Positions 24,984-34,793 are shown, counted from the first letter of the stretch. The stretch is 64,000 nt of DNA from Mucilaginibacter mali (GCF_013283875.1 NZ_CP054139.1:5456001-5520000), one strand, 5' to 3'. Notes: a model not told the origin generated them from the sequence alone. A program made the numbers and translations.

Positions 24984-26513
24984 TTAATAAACTACGTTGG
25001 TACTGTTGTTTGCTTCGTAAACCGGTTTTGCCCCGCTTGCCGATTTGACATTGGTAAAGTTCAGCCGCTCGGCATCTTTAATTACAATGCGCGCGTTATC
25101 GGGTGTAATGATGTTGGTAAAGCTGCAATCTTTCAGCTTATGGGCATCGTCCTTAAAACCGTTCAGATCCATCACCGGCCCTTTGGCAACGCTGGCTTTC
25201 GACAGATCGATATTCCGGAACGTGAAATTAGCGAACGTTGGCGGCTCTGGAGCGGCGGCGCCATCATTGTTATAGTTAAGAGCCGTAAAAATGGTGATCT
25301 TTAATAGCTGGCAATCGGCCACGGTTACGTTTTTTACATAGCCGCCGCGCTCTTTGGTGCCTTTTATCTGCATGCCGTTCAGCAGCGCGCCTGCTTTGCA
25401 GTCCTGCACCAAAACATCGCTCACCCCGCCCGACATTTCGCTGCCGATGGAGATGCCATGCCCCTTAATAAAATCGCAATCGGTAATGCGCACGTTGCGG
25501 GTAGGCTTGCCAATGGTAAAGCCCTCGGGGTTTTTGCCCGATTTAATGGCGATGCAATCATCGCCGGTAGAGAAGCTGCAATTGAAGATATAGCTATCGT
25601 CGGACGAATCGGGATCCAAACCATCGCCGTTATGGGCCGTACTCACAATTTTCAGATCGTGGCAGGTAACGCCCTTGCTGTAAATATAGTGGATGGTCCA
25701 GCAGGGCGAATCCTGGATGTTAAGGCCCTGGATCTCCACATCGCGGCAGTTCAGCAAGCAGATCAAGCGCCCGCGAACCCGAAGACCGCCGTGGTCCATC
25801 ATGTTTTTAGCCAACGGACTGTTGCCCCCGCTGATGGTGCCTTCGCCTTTAATGTGCAGATCATCCACCGTATATCCGCCTTTATTATTCATGATACCAG
25901 CGTTGATAAGGCTGGCGTAGGTTTTCATTTCCCAGCCCTCAAAGCGGTTATTGATAAATGGGAGATAATCAACATCGCTCACGCTACCTTTTAATACCCC
26001 ACCTTTGGCAATTTGCAGGGTCATGTGGCTTTTCAGGTAAAGCGCGCCGCTCATAAATGTGCCCTCGGGTATCAGTACGGTGCCATTGACCGGGCATGCG
26101 TCTATAGCTTTTTGAATGGCTTTGGTGTTAATGGTTGCGCCATCACCTTTGGCACCAAAATCTGTTACGTTAAAGGTTTTGCCCTGGTGTTGAGTGTTGA
26201 ATTTAACAGGGGCGGATGGCGCCGAGAGTTTGCCATCCCTGTCTTCGCTGCGGACAGCGCAGCTATACGTCTTTACCGGCGACAGTCCATTCAGTATATA
26301 ATTGCCTTTGGCGGTTGTGCCTGCTTCCTTACCATTTAAAATAATATGATAGCGGACAATATCATCGTACTTTACAGGCTTATCCCAAATAAGGGTGGCC
26401 GATGTGGCCGATAGGGTACCCGGCGCTACCATTAGTTTTTGAGGTGCCTCAGTAGCAAAGGCAGCGGACAATCCGCTTAACAGCAGGGCAAGCAATAGGT
26501 ATTTCTTTTTCAT
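24984..26513 (-). CDS. GH28 polygalacturonase with N-terminal fibronectin III domain
   Basis: Start 26513 gives a clean signal peptide (MKKKYLLLALLLSG); an earlier in-frame Met adds 11 unlikely residues. An FnIII-like domain (about 25-105) precedes a right-handed beta-helix beginning FNVTDFGAKGDGATINTKAIQ. Catalytic blocks are present: NGDGLDPDSSDD and STGDDCIAIKSG (acid residues), GHGISIGSEMSGG (GHG), and GMQIKGTKERGG (RIK position). It hydrolyses alpha-1,4-galacturonan or rhamnogalacturonan outside the cytoplasm. It is the first gene of a minus-strand group with the SGNH esterase and GH43-like enzyme. Confidence 0.95.
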   Translation of the reverse strand: MKKKYLLLALLLSGLSAAFATEAPQKLMVAPGTLSATSATLIWDKPVKYDDIVRYHIILNGKEAGTTAKGNYILNGLSPVKTYSCAVRSEDRDGKLSAPSAPVKFNTQHQGKTFNVTDFGAKGDGATINTKAIQKAIDACPVNGTVLIPEGTFMSGALYLKSHMTLQIAKGGVLKGSVSDVDYLPFINNRFEGWEMKTYASLINAGIMNNKGGYTVDDLHIKGEGTISGGNSPLAKNMMDHGGLRVRGRLICLLNCRDVEIQGLNIQDSPCWTIHYIYSKGVTCHDLKIVSTAHNGDGLDPDSSDDSYIFNCSFSTGDDCIAIKSGKNPEGFTIGKPTRNVRITDCDFIKGHGISIGSEMSGGVSDVLVQDCKAGALLNGMQIKGTKERGGYVKNVTVADCQLLKITIFTALNYNNDGAAAPEPPTFANFTFRNIDLSKASVAKGPVMDLNGFKDDAHKLKDCSFTNIITPDNARIVIKDAERLNFTNVKSASGAKPVYEANNSTNVVY

Positions 26514-26615
26514 TAATGGCAATAATTGGTGGCGTGCTGCACACACGATAGGTAAAAGTATACATTGCCCTGAAAAATACCGTCCCGAACTGTTATGACG
26601 ATGTTATACTTGCGT

Positions 26616-26942
26616 TTAGGTATTACGCCTTGGCCGCATTTTTTTTGGCGGGCCGGTACGCGGGGCAACTTTTACGTAAGATCTAACTGGTGCTGGTGGT
26701 GCTTCCTCAACCATGTTTAAGCGTAGTTCCTTACCGTGCAGCATGTAGCCGTCAAGCGCGTCAACCGCGGCATCAAGACCGGCCCTTTCGGTAATTTCGA
26801 GAAAGGCGTAGCCTTTAGAGATCCTTGTTTTTTTATCCCTTACAATTTTAATGGTACTTACCGTAGCGTGAAGGCTAATTAATTGCACCAGTTCCATTTC
26901 GGTAGTATCTAAGGGAAAACCACCGACATATAATTTAACCAT
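26616..26942 (-). CDS. RNA recognition motif (RRM) RNA-binding protein
   Basis: The single RRM fills about residues 1-80. RNP2 is KLYVGGF (residues 3-9) and RNP1 is KGYAFLEI (about residues 48-55); both hold the expected aromatic residues. A short basic tail (PKKMRPRRN) follows, as in bacterial and cyanobacterial Rbp-type proteins. It probably binds single-stranded RNA in the cytoplasm, perhaps in stress adaptation. Targets are unknown. It is monocistronic, and a 390-nt repeat region lies upstream. Confidence 0.94.
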   Translation of the reverse strand: MVKLYVGGFPLDTTEMELVQLISLHATVSTIKIVRDKKTRISKGYAFLEITERAGLDAAVDALDGYMLHGKELRLNMVEEAPPAPVRSYVKVAPRTGPPKKMRPRRNT

Positions 26943-27065
26943 AACCTACATTTAGTGTCAGGATAAAAATAAGCATTCTGTTTGAGATATGGTTCAGTAT
27001 TTTTACCTGTTAATTTTAGCTATTTTTTCGGCATAGCGGTAGTTTATTGATCTATTTGCTATTTA

Positions 27066-27257
27066 TTTAACCACAAAGGTCGCAAAGGAAGAAACACAAA
27101 GGGCACAAAGATTTTAGTTGGAGATATTTAAGTTTTTAAAGGCGCAAAGCTCGTTTTTTGCCTTTGTGAGTTTTGTATCTTATCTTCTTTTTTCAATTCC
27201 CTGTATTCTTTGTGGAATCAACAACACGAAGATCTTTGTGTACTTTGTGATTAAATC
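27066..27257. repeat. ACCACAAAGG / CTTTGTGG-type inverted repeat
   Basis: The gap 26943-27332 has no gene. It holds facing runs of CACAAAG words (ACCACAAAGGTCGCAAAGG near 27070) and CTTTGTG words (CTTTGTGTACTTTGTG near 27233). The same word family recurs at 29883-29936, 38825-38931, 41212-41290 and 50650-50774. Confidence 0.8.
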
Positions 27258-27332
27258 ATCGATAATTTAACACGTAACAGCGCTAAAACCAAACATAAAT
27301 CAGCATCTTTAAGCAACCAAGACCAACACCAA

Positions 27333-27788
27333 ATGAAAAGTGTATTTAACCCTGCCGATGTTGCCGAATTAACCGGCCGTATTAATAATTTAACACCTGC
27401 CACGCAACCACAATGGGGCAAAATGAGCGTGTCGCAAATGCTGGCGCATTGCAATGTGAGTTACGAAATGGTGTACGATCCTGAAAAACATCCCAAGCCC
27501 AAAGGACTGATGAAGTTTATTGTGAAGGCCTTTGTAAAGAAAGTGGTAGTTGGCCCCAAACCTTACAAAAGGAATACCCCGACAGCCCCGGCTTTTATTA
27601 TTAAAGATGACAGGAGCTTTGAAACCGAGAAAGCCCGATTGACAGACTACCTCAACCAAACCCAGCAGCTTGGCGAAACACACTTCGACGGTAAAGAATC
27701 GCACTCGTTTGGGCCATTAACGGTGGGCGAGTGGAATACCATGTTTTATAAACATTTGGATCATCATTTAATGCAATTTGGGGTGTAG
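27333..27788 (+). CDS. DUF1569 family protein
   Basis: This 151-residue cytoplasmic protein has the DUF1569 pattern: an opening VAELTGRINNLTP, then WGKMSVSQMLAHCNVSYEM with a His/Cys helix, FGPLTVGEWNTMFYKHLDHHLMQFG near the end, and several conserved Pro/Lys in the centre. The His residues suggest a DinB-like four-helix metal site. Function is unknown. It is followed only 3 nt later by a redoxin gene, so the two are probably cotranscribed. Confidence 0.88.
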   Translation: MKSVFNPADVAELTGRINNLTPATQPQWGKMSVSQMLAHCNVSYEMVYDPEKHPKPKGLMKFIVKAFVKKVVVGPKPYKRNTPTAPAFIIKDDRSFETEKARLTDYLNQTQQLGETHFDGKESHSFGPLTVGEWNTMFYKHLDHHLMQFGV

Positions 27789-27791
27789 GGT

Positions 27792-29717
27792 ATGATGCAG
27801 AAATTTGTAAAAGCAGCGTTATTTGTTTGGCTTACCGGATGTGCGCAAACCTTGCTTGCCCAAAACCCTTTAACCAGCAGCCCGGCTTTTCCCGAACGGG
27901 GGCAGGAGGTAACTATTACCTACCACGCCGGATCGCCCGGTGCTAAAATACCTGCGGGCGCAAAAAACATCAGCCTGGTGTTTACCTACTCTACCTTTTA
28001 CGAGTTACCTTATAAGTTACCACTGGTGCAGCACGGTAACGATTGGTCGGTTACTTTTAAATTGCAGCGCTACGCCACCTTTGCCACGTTTTATGTGCAA
28101 AGCGACAATATAATTGATAAGCCCGCCGATAATAAACATTACAATATAGCCGTATACACCAACGGTAAACGGGTAGAAAACGGCTACCTGCACGAGGCTT
28201 ACAGCCTGAGCGCGCAAATGGGCCGTAGTGCACTGGTGCACGATATGCAACGTCAGTTGCTGCAGACCGAACTGGAGAATTACCCCGATAATTACGAGGC
28301 GAAGATCCGTTTGATCACCAATGGCATAGCCGGCACTAAAGACGCGGCCGAAAAGAAAAAGCTATACGAACAAGGCGAGCAGATGATTGCCGGTTACTTT
28401 GCCCAGGCCCCCACCGTTATGGGCCGCATTAACAAGGTAACCATGGGCTACCTGATCCTGGGTGAGAACAGCCGGGTCGATTCCGTACACCGTGTGGTGG
28501 TTAACAAATACCCAAACAGCGATGCCGCCATGGATCTGCTGACCGAGATCGTCAACAAAGAGAAGGATACCACTAAGCGCATTATCAAACTGGAGCAGGC
28601 CTTAAAAACAGCTAAAGACCCGCGTGGCGATGGCGCTAAATCGCTACACTCGGACTTGTTTGATTATTACGCGGCCCGCAAGAATGCGCCAAAAGCATTG
28701 TATCATGCCCGCTTTTTCAGGAATGATACCAGTCCGCACCGTGCGCGTACCTTAAAGGAAATTGCCGAAACGCTGACCAAAAACCACTTAGCACCGGATA
28801 CAGCGTTGAAATATGCCGGCCAGGCACTGGCCATTGTTGACACTTACCCGGTAGGCATTATCCGTTATTTCCCTGAGTTTGGCTATATTCCCGCTTATGT
28901 AGCCGATAGTACCCGTGCTAAGCAAGTGGGTATGGCCAGGGCAAGTTTGTTATCGATAGCAGCTATCAATCATATATCAAAAGGCCATACGATAACTGCT
29001 ATAAAAGAAGCTGATGAGGCTGTAACTTTGTCAGACGATAAGCAAACGTTGAATAATATAGCCTGGGTTTACGAGCGTCAACATCAGCCCGAAAAAGCCT
29101 TTAACACCTATTGGAAGATATTACTTAAAGAACCCGGCGATAGCCTTGCCCTTAAAGCATCCCGCAAAAATTACCAGGCCTACAAAGGTTCGGCCGATGG
29201 GTATAAAGAGCGCCTGGCCGAACTGGAAAAAATACAAAAGCAGCAAATGACCCGCCTGGTTAAAAAAGAATTGCTGAACCTGCCCGGTCCGCAATTGTTA
29301 GCCATTACCGATTTGCAGGGCCACCCGCTGGATAAGGAAAGCCTGAAAGGCAAGGTGGTGATCATGGATTTTTGGGCTACCTGGTGCGTACCCTGTATGG
29401 AGGAATTGCCCTACCTGCAAAAGGTATATACCAAGTATAAAGATAACCCCAGGGTTGTGTTTATGGTGATAAACAGCGGTAGCAAAAACACACTTGCCGA
29501 TGCGCAAAACTGGGCCAAGCAACATAGTAACTACACTTTTCCGTTGTTTTATAACGGCGACAGCAATATTGGCGATAAGGTTGGCTTTAACCTGATACCT
29601 ACCATCGCCGTGCTCGATCGATCGGGCAAGATGCAGTTGCGCACCATTGGTTTTGAAGGCGCGGTGTTAGAGCAAAAGCTAAGCGCCGGGATTGACCTGC
29701 TGTTGGAGGGGATGTAA
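27792..29717 (+). CDS. TPR-like TlpA-family disulfide reductase, 641 aa
   Basis: A signal peptide (about 1-23, ending LLAQ) is followed by a beta-sandwich-like stretch to about residue 140. A long helical repeat region (about 150-470) comes next, with TPR-like pairs such as LNNIAWVYERQHQPEKAFNTYWKILLKEPGD. The C-terminal thioredoxin domain has VIMDFWATWCVPCMEELPYLQ (Cys532, Cys535) and the cis-Pro segment NLIPTIAVLD. It probably acts in the periplasm. The layout resembles the redoxins at 56890 and 59439 in this window. The partner substrate is unknown. Confidence 0.9.
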   Translation: MMQKFVKAALFVWLTGCAQTLLAQNPLTSSPAFPERGQEVTITYHAGSPGAKIPAGAKNISLVFTYSTFYELPYKLPLVQHGNDWSVTFKLQRYATFATFYVQSDNIIDKPADNKHYNIAVYTNGKRVENGYLHEAYSLSAQMGRSALVHDMQRQLLQTELENYPDNYEAKIRLITNGIAGTKDAAEKKKLYEQGEQMIAGYFAQAPTVMGRINKVTMGYLILGENSRVDSVHRVVVNKYPNSDAAMDLLTEIVNKEKDTTKRIIKLEQALKTAKDPRGDGAKSLHSDLFDYYAARKNAPKALYHARFFRNDTSPHRARTLKEIAETLTKNHLAPDTALKYAGQALAIVDTYPVGIIRYFPEFGYIPAYVADSTRAKQVGMARASLLSIAAINHISKGHTITAIKEADEAVTLSDDKQTLNNIAWVYERQHQPEKAFNTYWKILLKEPGDSLALKASRKNYQAYKGSADGYKERLAELEKIQKQQMTRLVKKELLNLPGPQLLAITDLQGHPLDKESLKGKVVIMDFWATWCVPCMEELPYLQKVYTKYKDNPRVVFMVINSGSKNTLADAQNWAKQHSNYTFPLFYNGDSNIGDKVGFNLIPTIAVLDRSGKMQLRTIGFEGAVLEQKLSAGIDLLLEGM

Positions 29718-29790
29718 ATTCGACATGAGAAGTAGTGTCCCCCCAAAAAAAATCACGTCGGGGCTATTGGTGGGTAGAAACAAAATAAGA

Positions 29791-29820
29791 CACGAAGCGT
29801 TCCGAGCGGAACGCTTCGTG
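29791..29820. repeat. Perfect 14-bp-arm palindrome
   Basis: CACGAAGCGTTCCG (29791-29804) and CGGAACGCTTCGTG (29807-29820) are separated by only 2 nt. It lies between convergent genes and may stop transcription from either side. Confidence 0.85.
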
Positions 29821-29882
29821 ATGACCGCATGGAATCTACCGACCAAATGTGCCTGACGGCACATTCGGAATACTTATGAAAG

Positions 29883-29936
29883 CATAGGCCTCTGTGCCCT
29901 CTGTGTTTCTCCCTCTGTGGCCTCTGTGGTTAAATC
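29883..29936. repeat. CTCTGTGG-word repeat
   Basis: Repeated CTCTGTG words (TCTGTGCCCTCTGTG, CCTCTGTGGTTAAAT) form a one-armed copy of the element found in full at 38825-38931. Confidence 0.7.
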
Positions 29937-29946
29937 AACCTTATCC

Positions 29947-31515
29947 CTACCATGAACCCATGTTAGCATCCATCCAATTGATGCGTTGCTGCAGAAAATC
30001 TTTCATATAGGCTACTTCTTTATCGTAAGTGCCCAGCCAAACGGCGTTTGGCCATACATATTGGTCTAATATCGGCCATTTCTTAAAGTTTTCCTGCTGC
30101 GATAGTTTCAGGTAGGCGGCGGTTTGGTCGATATCGGTAAAGATCTGCTTAACCTCTTTTTCCCTTATCTGTGCCCATTTGGCTCGCACTTTTAAATCGT
30201 AGGTTGGGTCTTGCGCCAGGCGGATCATCCAGGTAGCGTCGCGGATAAACCAGATGCCGGTTGGGTTTTGGGCAGGGGTATAATTGATGTTACCTGCGCT
30301 CAGATCAAAATCCCAGATGGGGCCCATATTCAGTTTGCCGTCGCGGTCTTTATAGTAGAAGATACTGCTGAAATCGCGGGCATCGTTCTCAAATATCTCG
30401 TTGGTAAAATACCAGGTGATAAACGAATCGGGGTTGATGTATTTGGCATAACCCTTATCCGGGTCTTTAAAATCGGCCGAGAACAGGGCATCTTCGGCAG
30501 CCTGGAAATAATTGTGGATATAATCCAGCTGTTTAGCGGTAGGCGCGTCCGGCGATTTTACCACAAAGGGCAAATTCTTAGTGGTTCTGAACCACGATGC
30601 ACCGTCAAGTTTCTGGTCAAGCTCTACCAGGTAACCGCCAGTAATTTCGCTGTCGGATGTGTTTTTATCGCTCAGCTCCTTTATCGCTACCCGGTTTGAA
30701 TTAACTTCAACCGAGGTAGTGAGCAGGTAATTACCCACAAATTCGCCGTTCAGTACTACTTCAACAAAGCGGCAATCGGGGGTAAAGTCGGCGCCCAGTC
30801 TTTTGCCCAGTTGCAGGGCCAGGTAGTTACGCATCAGGGTTTTATCATCATAATTGGCCAACAATATCCAATCCTTAGCCGCGGCCATACCCAGCATCAT
30901 TATCTTCGAATCGAACTTGATCTTATACGGCTTCTTCTTAAACTCGGGCAAAGCCCAGGTAGAGTTGCCATGACCTTTTATCTGCATGGTCATGCTGTTA
31001 ACCTCCTGCGTAAAGCCCTGGTTAGCATCAATAATAACACTGCCTTTTACATAGTTATCTTTAGAGGAAATAGCCGATGCCGATGTGATGTATAAAACAG
31101 GCAGCCCGGTAAACACCTTAAACTTTACCGTATAAGTTTTAACATCGCCGGTGGCCGAGGTAACATTTAGGATAACCGGCTTGGTGTAATCGGTAATAGT
31201 AACGCCGCTTACCTGGGTGGTGTCGCCTACTTTTACAGTGGTGTTGGCCGTGCGCGTGGTAAAGGTTAAAGCCAGTTTTTTTACCAGCATCCTGTCGGGA
31301 ACTAACGCGGTGATATCCGTACCCGATATGGTGCAGGTAACATCGGCAGCAATTTTGCCGGTATTGTTTTTAGCCTGGATAACAGCCGATGTTATGCCAG
31401 CGCTATCAGGCTTTACAACCGGTTTAATTTCTTCGCCATCTATGGTGGTGGTGCCTTTTTTGCAGCACCATACACTTAAAGCTATCAATACTAACAGCGC
31501 GTACCTTTTTATCAT
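29947..31515 (-). CDS. CotH-kinase family lipoprotein
   Basis: Start 31515 (MIKRYALLVLIALSVWCCKKG) gives a lipoprotein signal with adjacent Cys; 21 residues open upstream look untranslated. Two small beta-domains follow (about residues 25-150, including TGDVKTYTVKFKVF). The CotH domain is then recognisable: MQIKGHGNSTWALPEFKKKPYKIKFD, DWILLANYDDKTLMRNYLALQLG, VEVVLNGEFVGNYLLTTSVEV and MGPIWDFDLSAGN. CotH proteins are atypical kinases, some of which phosphorylate surface proteins. Bacteroidota members are often near surface polysaccharide genes. The target here is unknown. Confidence 0.9.
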   Translation of the reverse strand: MIKRYALLVLIALSVWCCKKGTTTIDGEEIKPVVKPDSAGITSAVIQAKNNTGKIAADVTCTISGTDITALVPDRMLVKKLALTFTTRTANTTVKVGDTTQVSGVTITDYTKPVILNVTSATGDVKTYTVKFKVFTGLPVLYITSASAISSKDNYVKGSVIIDANQGFTQEVNSMTMQIKGHGNSTWALPEFKKKPYKIKFDSKIMMLGMAAAKDWILLANYDDKTLMRNYLALQLGKRLGADFTPDCRFVEVVLNGEFVGNYLLTTSVEVNSNRVAIKELSDKNTSDSEITGGYLVELDQKLDGASWFRTTKNLPFVVKSPDAPTAKQLDYIHNYFQAAEDALFSADFKDPDKGYAKYINPDSFITWYFTNEIFENDARDFSSIFYYKDRDGKLNMGPIWDFDLSAGNINYTPAQNPTGIWFIRDATWMIRLAQDPTYDLKVRAKWAQIREKEVKQIFTDIDQTAAYLKLSQQENFKKWPILDQYVWPNAVWLGTYDKEVAYMKDFLQQRINWMDANMGSW

Positions 31516-31749
31516 ATTTTTTTGCACGTAAACTATCCCGGGGAATGCACTATTGCATCCCATTTTTAATTCCTCCACGAAAACGGCTGCTTTTGGTAGA
31601 TGAGCCTTTTATGAGATAACAAAACCAACGCCTGCGCGTACCGGATTTTGTTGGGGGACAAAGATAAAAAATATAAATATATTTTTACTTAACCTGTTGA
31701 TAGTGAATTTCATTACTAATTGTTACTTTCGGCTACCAGATAACCGTTT

Positions 31750-32523
31750 ATGATGAAAAACTTACTCCTTTTAGGCATGCTTATTATAGCCGCAGGTGTG
31801 GCCGCGCAGCAAAAACCAGTACCATCGGGCGTGTACCACGTGGCCGATGCGCCTGTTGTTAAAAGCGGCGACCGCGAAAGCCGCAAGTTTGCCGAGGGCA
31901 GCACCGCCGAATTGAGTTACTTCCGTGTGCATAGCAGCACGCAATATAAAGGCGCGGCACCCAAACCGCCGCATGCCCAAACCGATATCGAAGAACTGAT
32001 CTTTGTTACCGAAGGCACCATGAAGTTTACCATGGGCGATAAAAGCCAGGTGTTGAAAAAGGGCAGCATTGTGCTGGTGCCCCCACATACCATGCAGGCT
32101 ACCGAGAACGCAGGCGATGGCCCGCTGACCTACTATGTACTGATGTTCCGTTCTAATAAGCCGATGGACCTGGAACGCTGCGCCAAAGCCGGCGGACCGG
32201 TGATGCTAAGTGCCGATTCGCTAAAATATGTTCCATCGGCTAAGGGTGGGGGCATCAAGTATTTCGACCGGCCGACTGCCATGAGCGAGAAACTGGAGAT
32301 GCATATTACCGAACTGAAAGGCCGCGGCCCCAGTCATGACCCGCATACGCATGTGGATACCGAATTGATCCTGATGCTGGAGGGCGAGTGCGAGGAAAGC
32401 ATCAACGGGAAAACTTACCGTGGTACCGCCGGCGATTTCTTTTTGATGAACAGCAACGAATTGCATGGCATTACCAATATACAGGATAAGCCCTGCCGTT
32501 ATTTGGCCATCCGTTGGAAGTAA
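31750..32523 (+). CDS. Exported double-cupin protein
   Basis: A signal peptide (about 1-20) is followed by two cupin barrels. The first has PPHAQTDIEELIFVTEG with metal ligands His/Glu. The second has DPHTHVDTELILMLEGE and ends with NSNELHGITN, which supplies the last His. Both sites look able to bind a metal. Double cupins can be isomerases, dioxygenases or sugar-binding proteins. Its location in a pectin-degrading region suggests an activity on uronate products, but that is inference. It is separated from its neighbours and apparently monocistronic. Confidence 0.85.
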   Translation: MMKNLLLLGMLIIAAGVAAQQKPVPSGVYHVADAPVVKSGDRESRKFAEGSTAELSYFRVHSSTQYKGAAPKPPHAQTDIEELIFVTEGTMKFTMGDKSQVLKKGSIVLVPPHTMQATENAGDGPLTYYVLMFRSNKPMDLERCAKAGGPVMLSADSLKYVPSAKGGGIKYFDRPTAMSEKLEMHITELKGRGPSHDPHTHVDTELILMLEGECEESINGKTYRGTAGDFFLMNSNELHGITNIQDKPCRYLAIRWK

Positions 32524-32889
32524 GCCCCGACTTGCGAATCTTATCATAAAAATCTTCCCCGTAAAGCAAAATTAAAAGAGTTGTTTATAAGAGCTATTGC
32601 CCGGTGTTTATCGGTGTAGTATATCATAAAGTGCCATTACGCTTACCACGGGCTGTTTTACATTAAGCATTATTAAAGAACGATTGGATTTTGCTGTTTG
32701 TGAAACTGGGGTTCCTCCAAATTTTATTTGGAGATTTAGGTTTAGCTAAAAAAGCGGCCTTTGCGAAGATCGTACAATGAATGTTTGTACTACAGCGAAT
32801 ATATACAATATACAAAAAAATAACGGCATGAGCAAATGCACGCTGCCGGTTTGGGCTAATTGTTTTTAGTGGAGGGTCGTACACCTTCG
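32524..32889. other. 366-nt gap without a gene
   Basis: I see no credible gene here. A small hairpin with arms CTCCAAAT (32715-32722) and ATTTGGAG (32726-32733) is the only structure noted. The region is AT-rich and separates two convergent genes. Confidence 0.5.
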
Positions 32890-33888
32890 CTACGGCTTAT
32901 ACTCTTTACCCACCACCAGCTTATCGCCCGAAAGATCAACCTCGAATAAGTGCGGGATGCGGATGTACTTGCCGTTAACACTTTTGTGGCTGTGGATGCA
33001 CATCAGCTGTTTGCCGTTCAGATCGGTAAAGAGCATGCCATGGCCAAAATCGGGCGGGGTGATAGGGTTCTTCTCCTGCACCCAGGGGCCATCCAGCTTG
33101 CCGCTGGCGGAGTAGGCCACGCCCTGTGTGTATACATTGTAAACCCAACTGGTCCAGATGATGCCCAGCTTACCGGTTTTGGTTTGGAAAACATAAGGGC
33201 CATCGGTTACCTTGTTTGGGCGGTCCTTGCCGTTCTCGTCCTTTTCCCGGCTCCAGGGCGAATCGCTGGCGCGGAACAGCACCTTCCCCTCTCCAATGCT
33301 GCCGCCCAGGTCGGGCTTCAGGGCAATCTTTTCAACCGTGCCGTTCCAGTTTTGCAGCCACTCGTAGCAGTATAGCATATAAGGCTTGCCATTCTCTATC
33401 CAAAAAGTGGCATCCAAAGTAGGCTTATTGGCGGGCAGATAGGTGGGATCCTGCATGGGCACGTAAGGGCCGTCGGGCTTATCGCTTACCAAAATATGGC
33501 AGGCGCGGCGTTCTATCACGTTGCCCTTCACGGTATCTATCTTCACATCGCGATTGGTAAAGGTGGCGAAGTAATAGTACTTGCCTTTATACTCGTGCAG
33601 TTCGGCTGCCCAGATCATGGGCCTTGGCCCCATCCACGAATTGGGGTCGGTTTGGGTTACCCGGTAGGGGCCGTCCCACAGTTTCATATCCTTGCTTTTC
33701 CATAGCAAGCCGCCGGTGCCGGTCATGTAATACATGTTAGTTTTACTGTCGGCCATAATAAAAGGGTCGCTCAGGCGGATGGAATCTAAGGGGATATTCT
33801 TTTTAGGTTCCATTTGCCGCATGCCCTGGGCGAAAGTTATAATGGGCAAAAGCAGGCAGGCTAACAGGGTAAGTTTGATGTTTTTCAT
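32890..33888 (-). CDS. Exported GH43-like glycoside hydrolase
   Basis: Start 33888 was chosen because MKNIKLTLLACLLLPIITFAQG is a clear signal peptide; the 56 residues open upstream run through a repeat and look untranslated. The propeller shows SDPFIMADSKTNMYYMTGT (base Asp), DATFWIENGKPYMLYCYEW, an Asp/Glu-containing VTDGPYVFQTKTGKLGIIW and GHGMLFTDLNGKQLM. About 332 residues form a single GH43-type domain. Likely substrates are arabinan or xylan side chains, acting in the periplasm or at the surface. It is separate from the other GH43-like gene at 22.8 kb and only distantly similar by eye. Confidence 0.88.
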   Translation of the reverse strand: MKNIKLTLLACLLLPIITFAQGMRQMEPKKNIPLDSIRLSDPFIMADSKTNMYYMTGTGGLLWKSKDMKLWDGPYRVTQTDPNSWMGPRPMIWAAELHEYKGKYYYFATFTNRDVKIDTVKGNVIERRACHILVSDKPDGPYVPMQDPTYLPANKPTLDATFWIENGKPYMLYCYEWLQNWNGTVEKIALKPDLGGSIGEGKVLFRASDSPWSREKDENGKDRPNKVTDGPYVFQTKTGKLGIIWTSWVYNVYTQGVAYSASGKLDGPWVQEKNPITPPDFGHGMLFTDLNGKQLMCIHSHKSVNGKYIRIPHLFEVDLSGDKLVVGKEYKP

Positions 33889-33980
33889 CTGCGGGTTTTT
33901 AATGGTGATACTAAGATGAGGAAATGCATCCGTTTTTACAGGGGACTGATTTGTAAAATTGAGGGGAGAAAACCATAACC

Positions 33981-34050
33981 GTAGAAACACGATACCTCGT
34001 GTCTCCAGATATTTACAAAAAGCAAGAAGCACGAAGTATCGTGTCTCTAC
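33981..34050. repeat. ACACGATACTTCGTGTC-type inverted repeat pair
   Basis: ACACGATACCTCGTGTC (33987-34003) is itself palindromic. It faces a second copy, GCACGAAGTATCGTGTC (34029-34045), in opposite orientation, with flanking GTAGA/TCTAC. Other copies lie at 35553-35573 and 36174-36200. Confidence 0.8.
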
Positions 34051-34148
34051 AGTCAATGCTTTCTTTCAATTTACATTGCCTTTATCTTTATCCGTATTAT
34101 CATAAATACTACTATCTTAGATATCGAAAACCAATAATTAAAATTAAC

Positions 34149-34535
34149 ATGAGCAAGAAAGCGATCAACATTATTTACTGGATCTCGACCGGGCTGATAT
34201 TGGCCATGATGCTTTTTTCGGCAGCCTCCAGCTTTATGGAAAACCCTGATGGCGCGAAAATGCTGGCAGCAATTGGCTACAGGCCATATGTATTGCACCT
34301 TTTGGCGGTAGCTAAGGTATTGGGTGTAATAGCCATCCTTACCCCCGGTTTCCCGCGACTTAAAGAATGGGCCTATGCTGGCTTTATGTTCGATCTGATC
34401 GGCGCTACCTATTCTTTTTATGCTTCGGGTTTTGCTTTTAAAGACTGGGCATTTATGCTGGTATTAATTGCTGTATTGGCATGCTCATATATTTTTTATC
34501 ATAAAAGGTTAGCGTTAAAGGGTAGCGTGGCGTAA
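34149..34535 (+). CDS. DoxX-like small membrane protein
   Basis: The true start is taken as MSKKAINIIYWIS at 34149; the frame extends upstream through a repeat. The 128-residue protein has four hydrophobic segments (about 8-28, 48-66, 74-92 and 98-118), with the DoxX-like pattern GYRPYVLHLLAVAKVLGVIAIL and GFPRLKEWAYAGFMFDLIGA. DoxX-like proteins are inner-membrane proteins of uncertain role, some linked to quinone or thiol redox. No operon partner is visible. Confidence 0.85.
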   Translation: MSKKAINIIYWISTGLILAMMLFSAASSFMENPDGAKMLAAIGYRPYVLHLLAVAKVLGVIAILTPGFPRLKEWAYAGFMFDLIGATYSFYASGFAFKDWAFMLVLIAVLACSYIFYHKRLALKGSVA

Positions 34536-34583
34536 AGATCATTAATGTAGAGCCACATATTTGTGGCTCTTTTTTAAATATCG

Positions 34584-34652
34584 CTGCCACAGGTTTAGCG
34601 CAGCGTAACCTGTGGTACAGTTCGCTGAAGTTTACAAACTTCAGCGAAATTG
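34584..34652. repeat. REP-like element, copy 1
   Basis: CCACAGGTT (34588-34596) pairs with AACCTGTGG (34608-34616) around an AGCGCAGCG centre. It is followed by a second hairpin, TTCGCTGAAGTTT (34621-34633) with AAACTTCAGCGAA (34636-34648). The same double hairpin recurs at 34794-34866, next to the RAYT gene. Confidence 0.85.
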
Positions 34653-34793
34653 TACTTAAACTATTAAAATAATATCCAACAACGGTTAAAGTTGTTGGTT
34701 TCTCTTAGGTTTTGTTTTTTGTAATGTAGATGCTTTTTGAGAGGTATACTTGGCAACTTGCGCTTGTATGAGTTTAGGTAATTTCTGTTAGTC

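Noticed and set aside
27066..27257. CRISPR array
   Set aside because: The repeated words are short, irregularly spaced and inverted, with no constant repeat-spacer layout and no cas genes.
32663..32884. 73-codon minus-strand frame in the gap before the second GH43-like gene
   Set aside because: Its composition is unlike a protein, no motif is present, and it lies between convergent genes.
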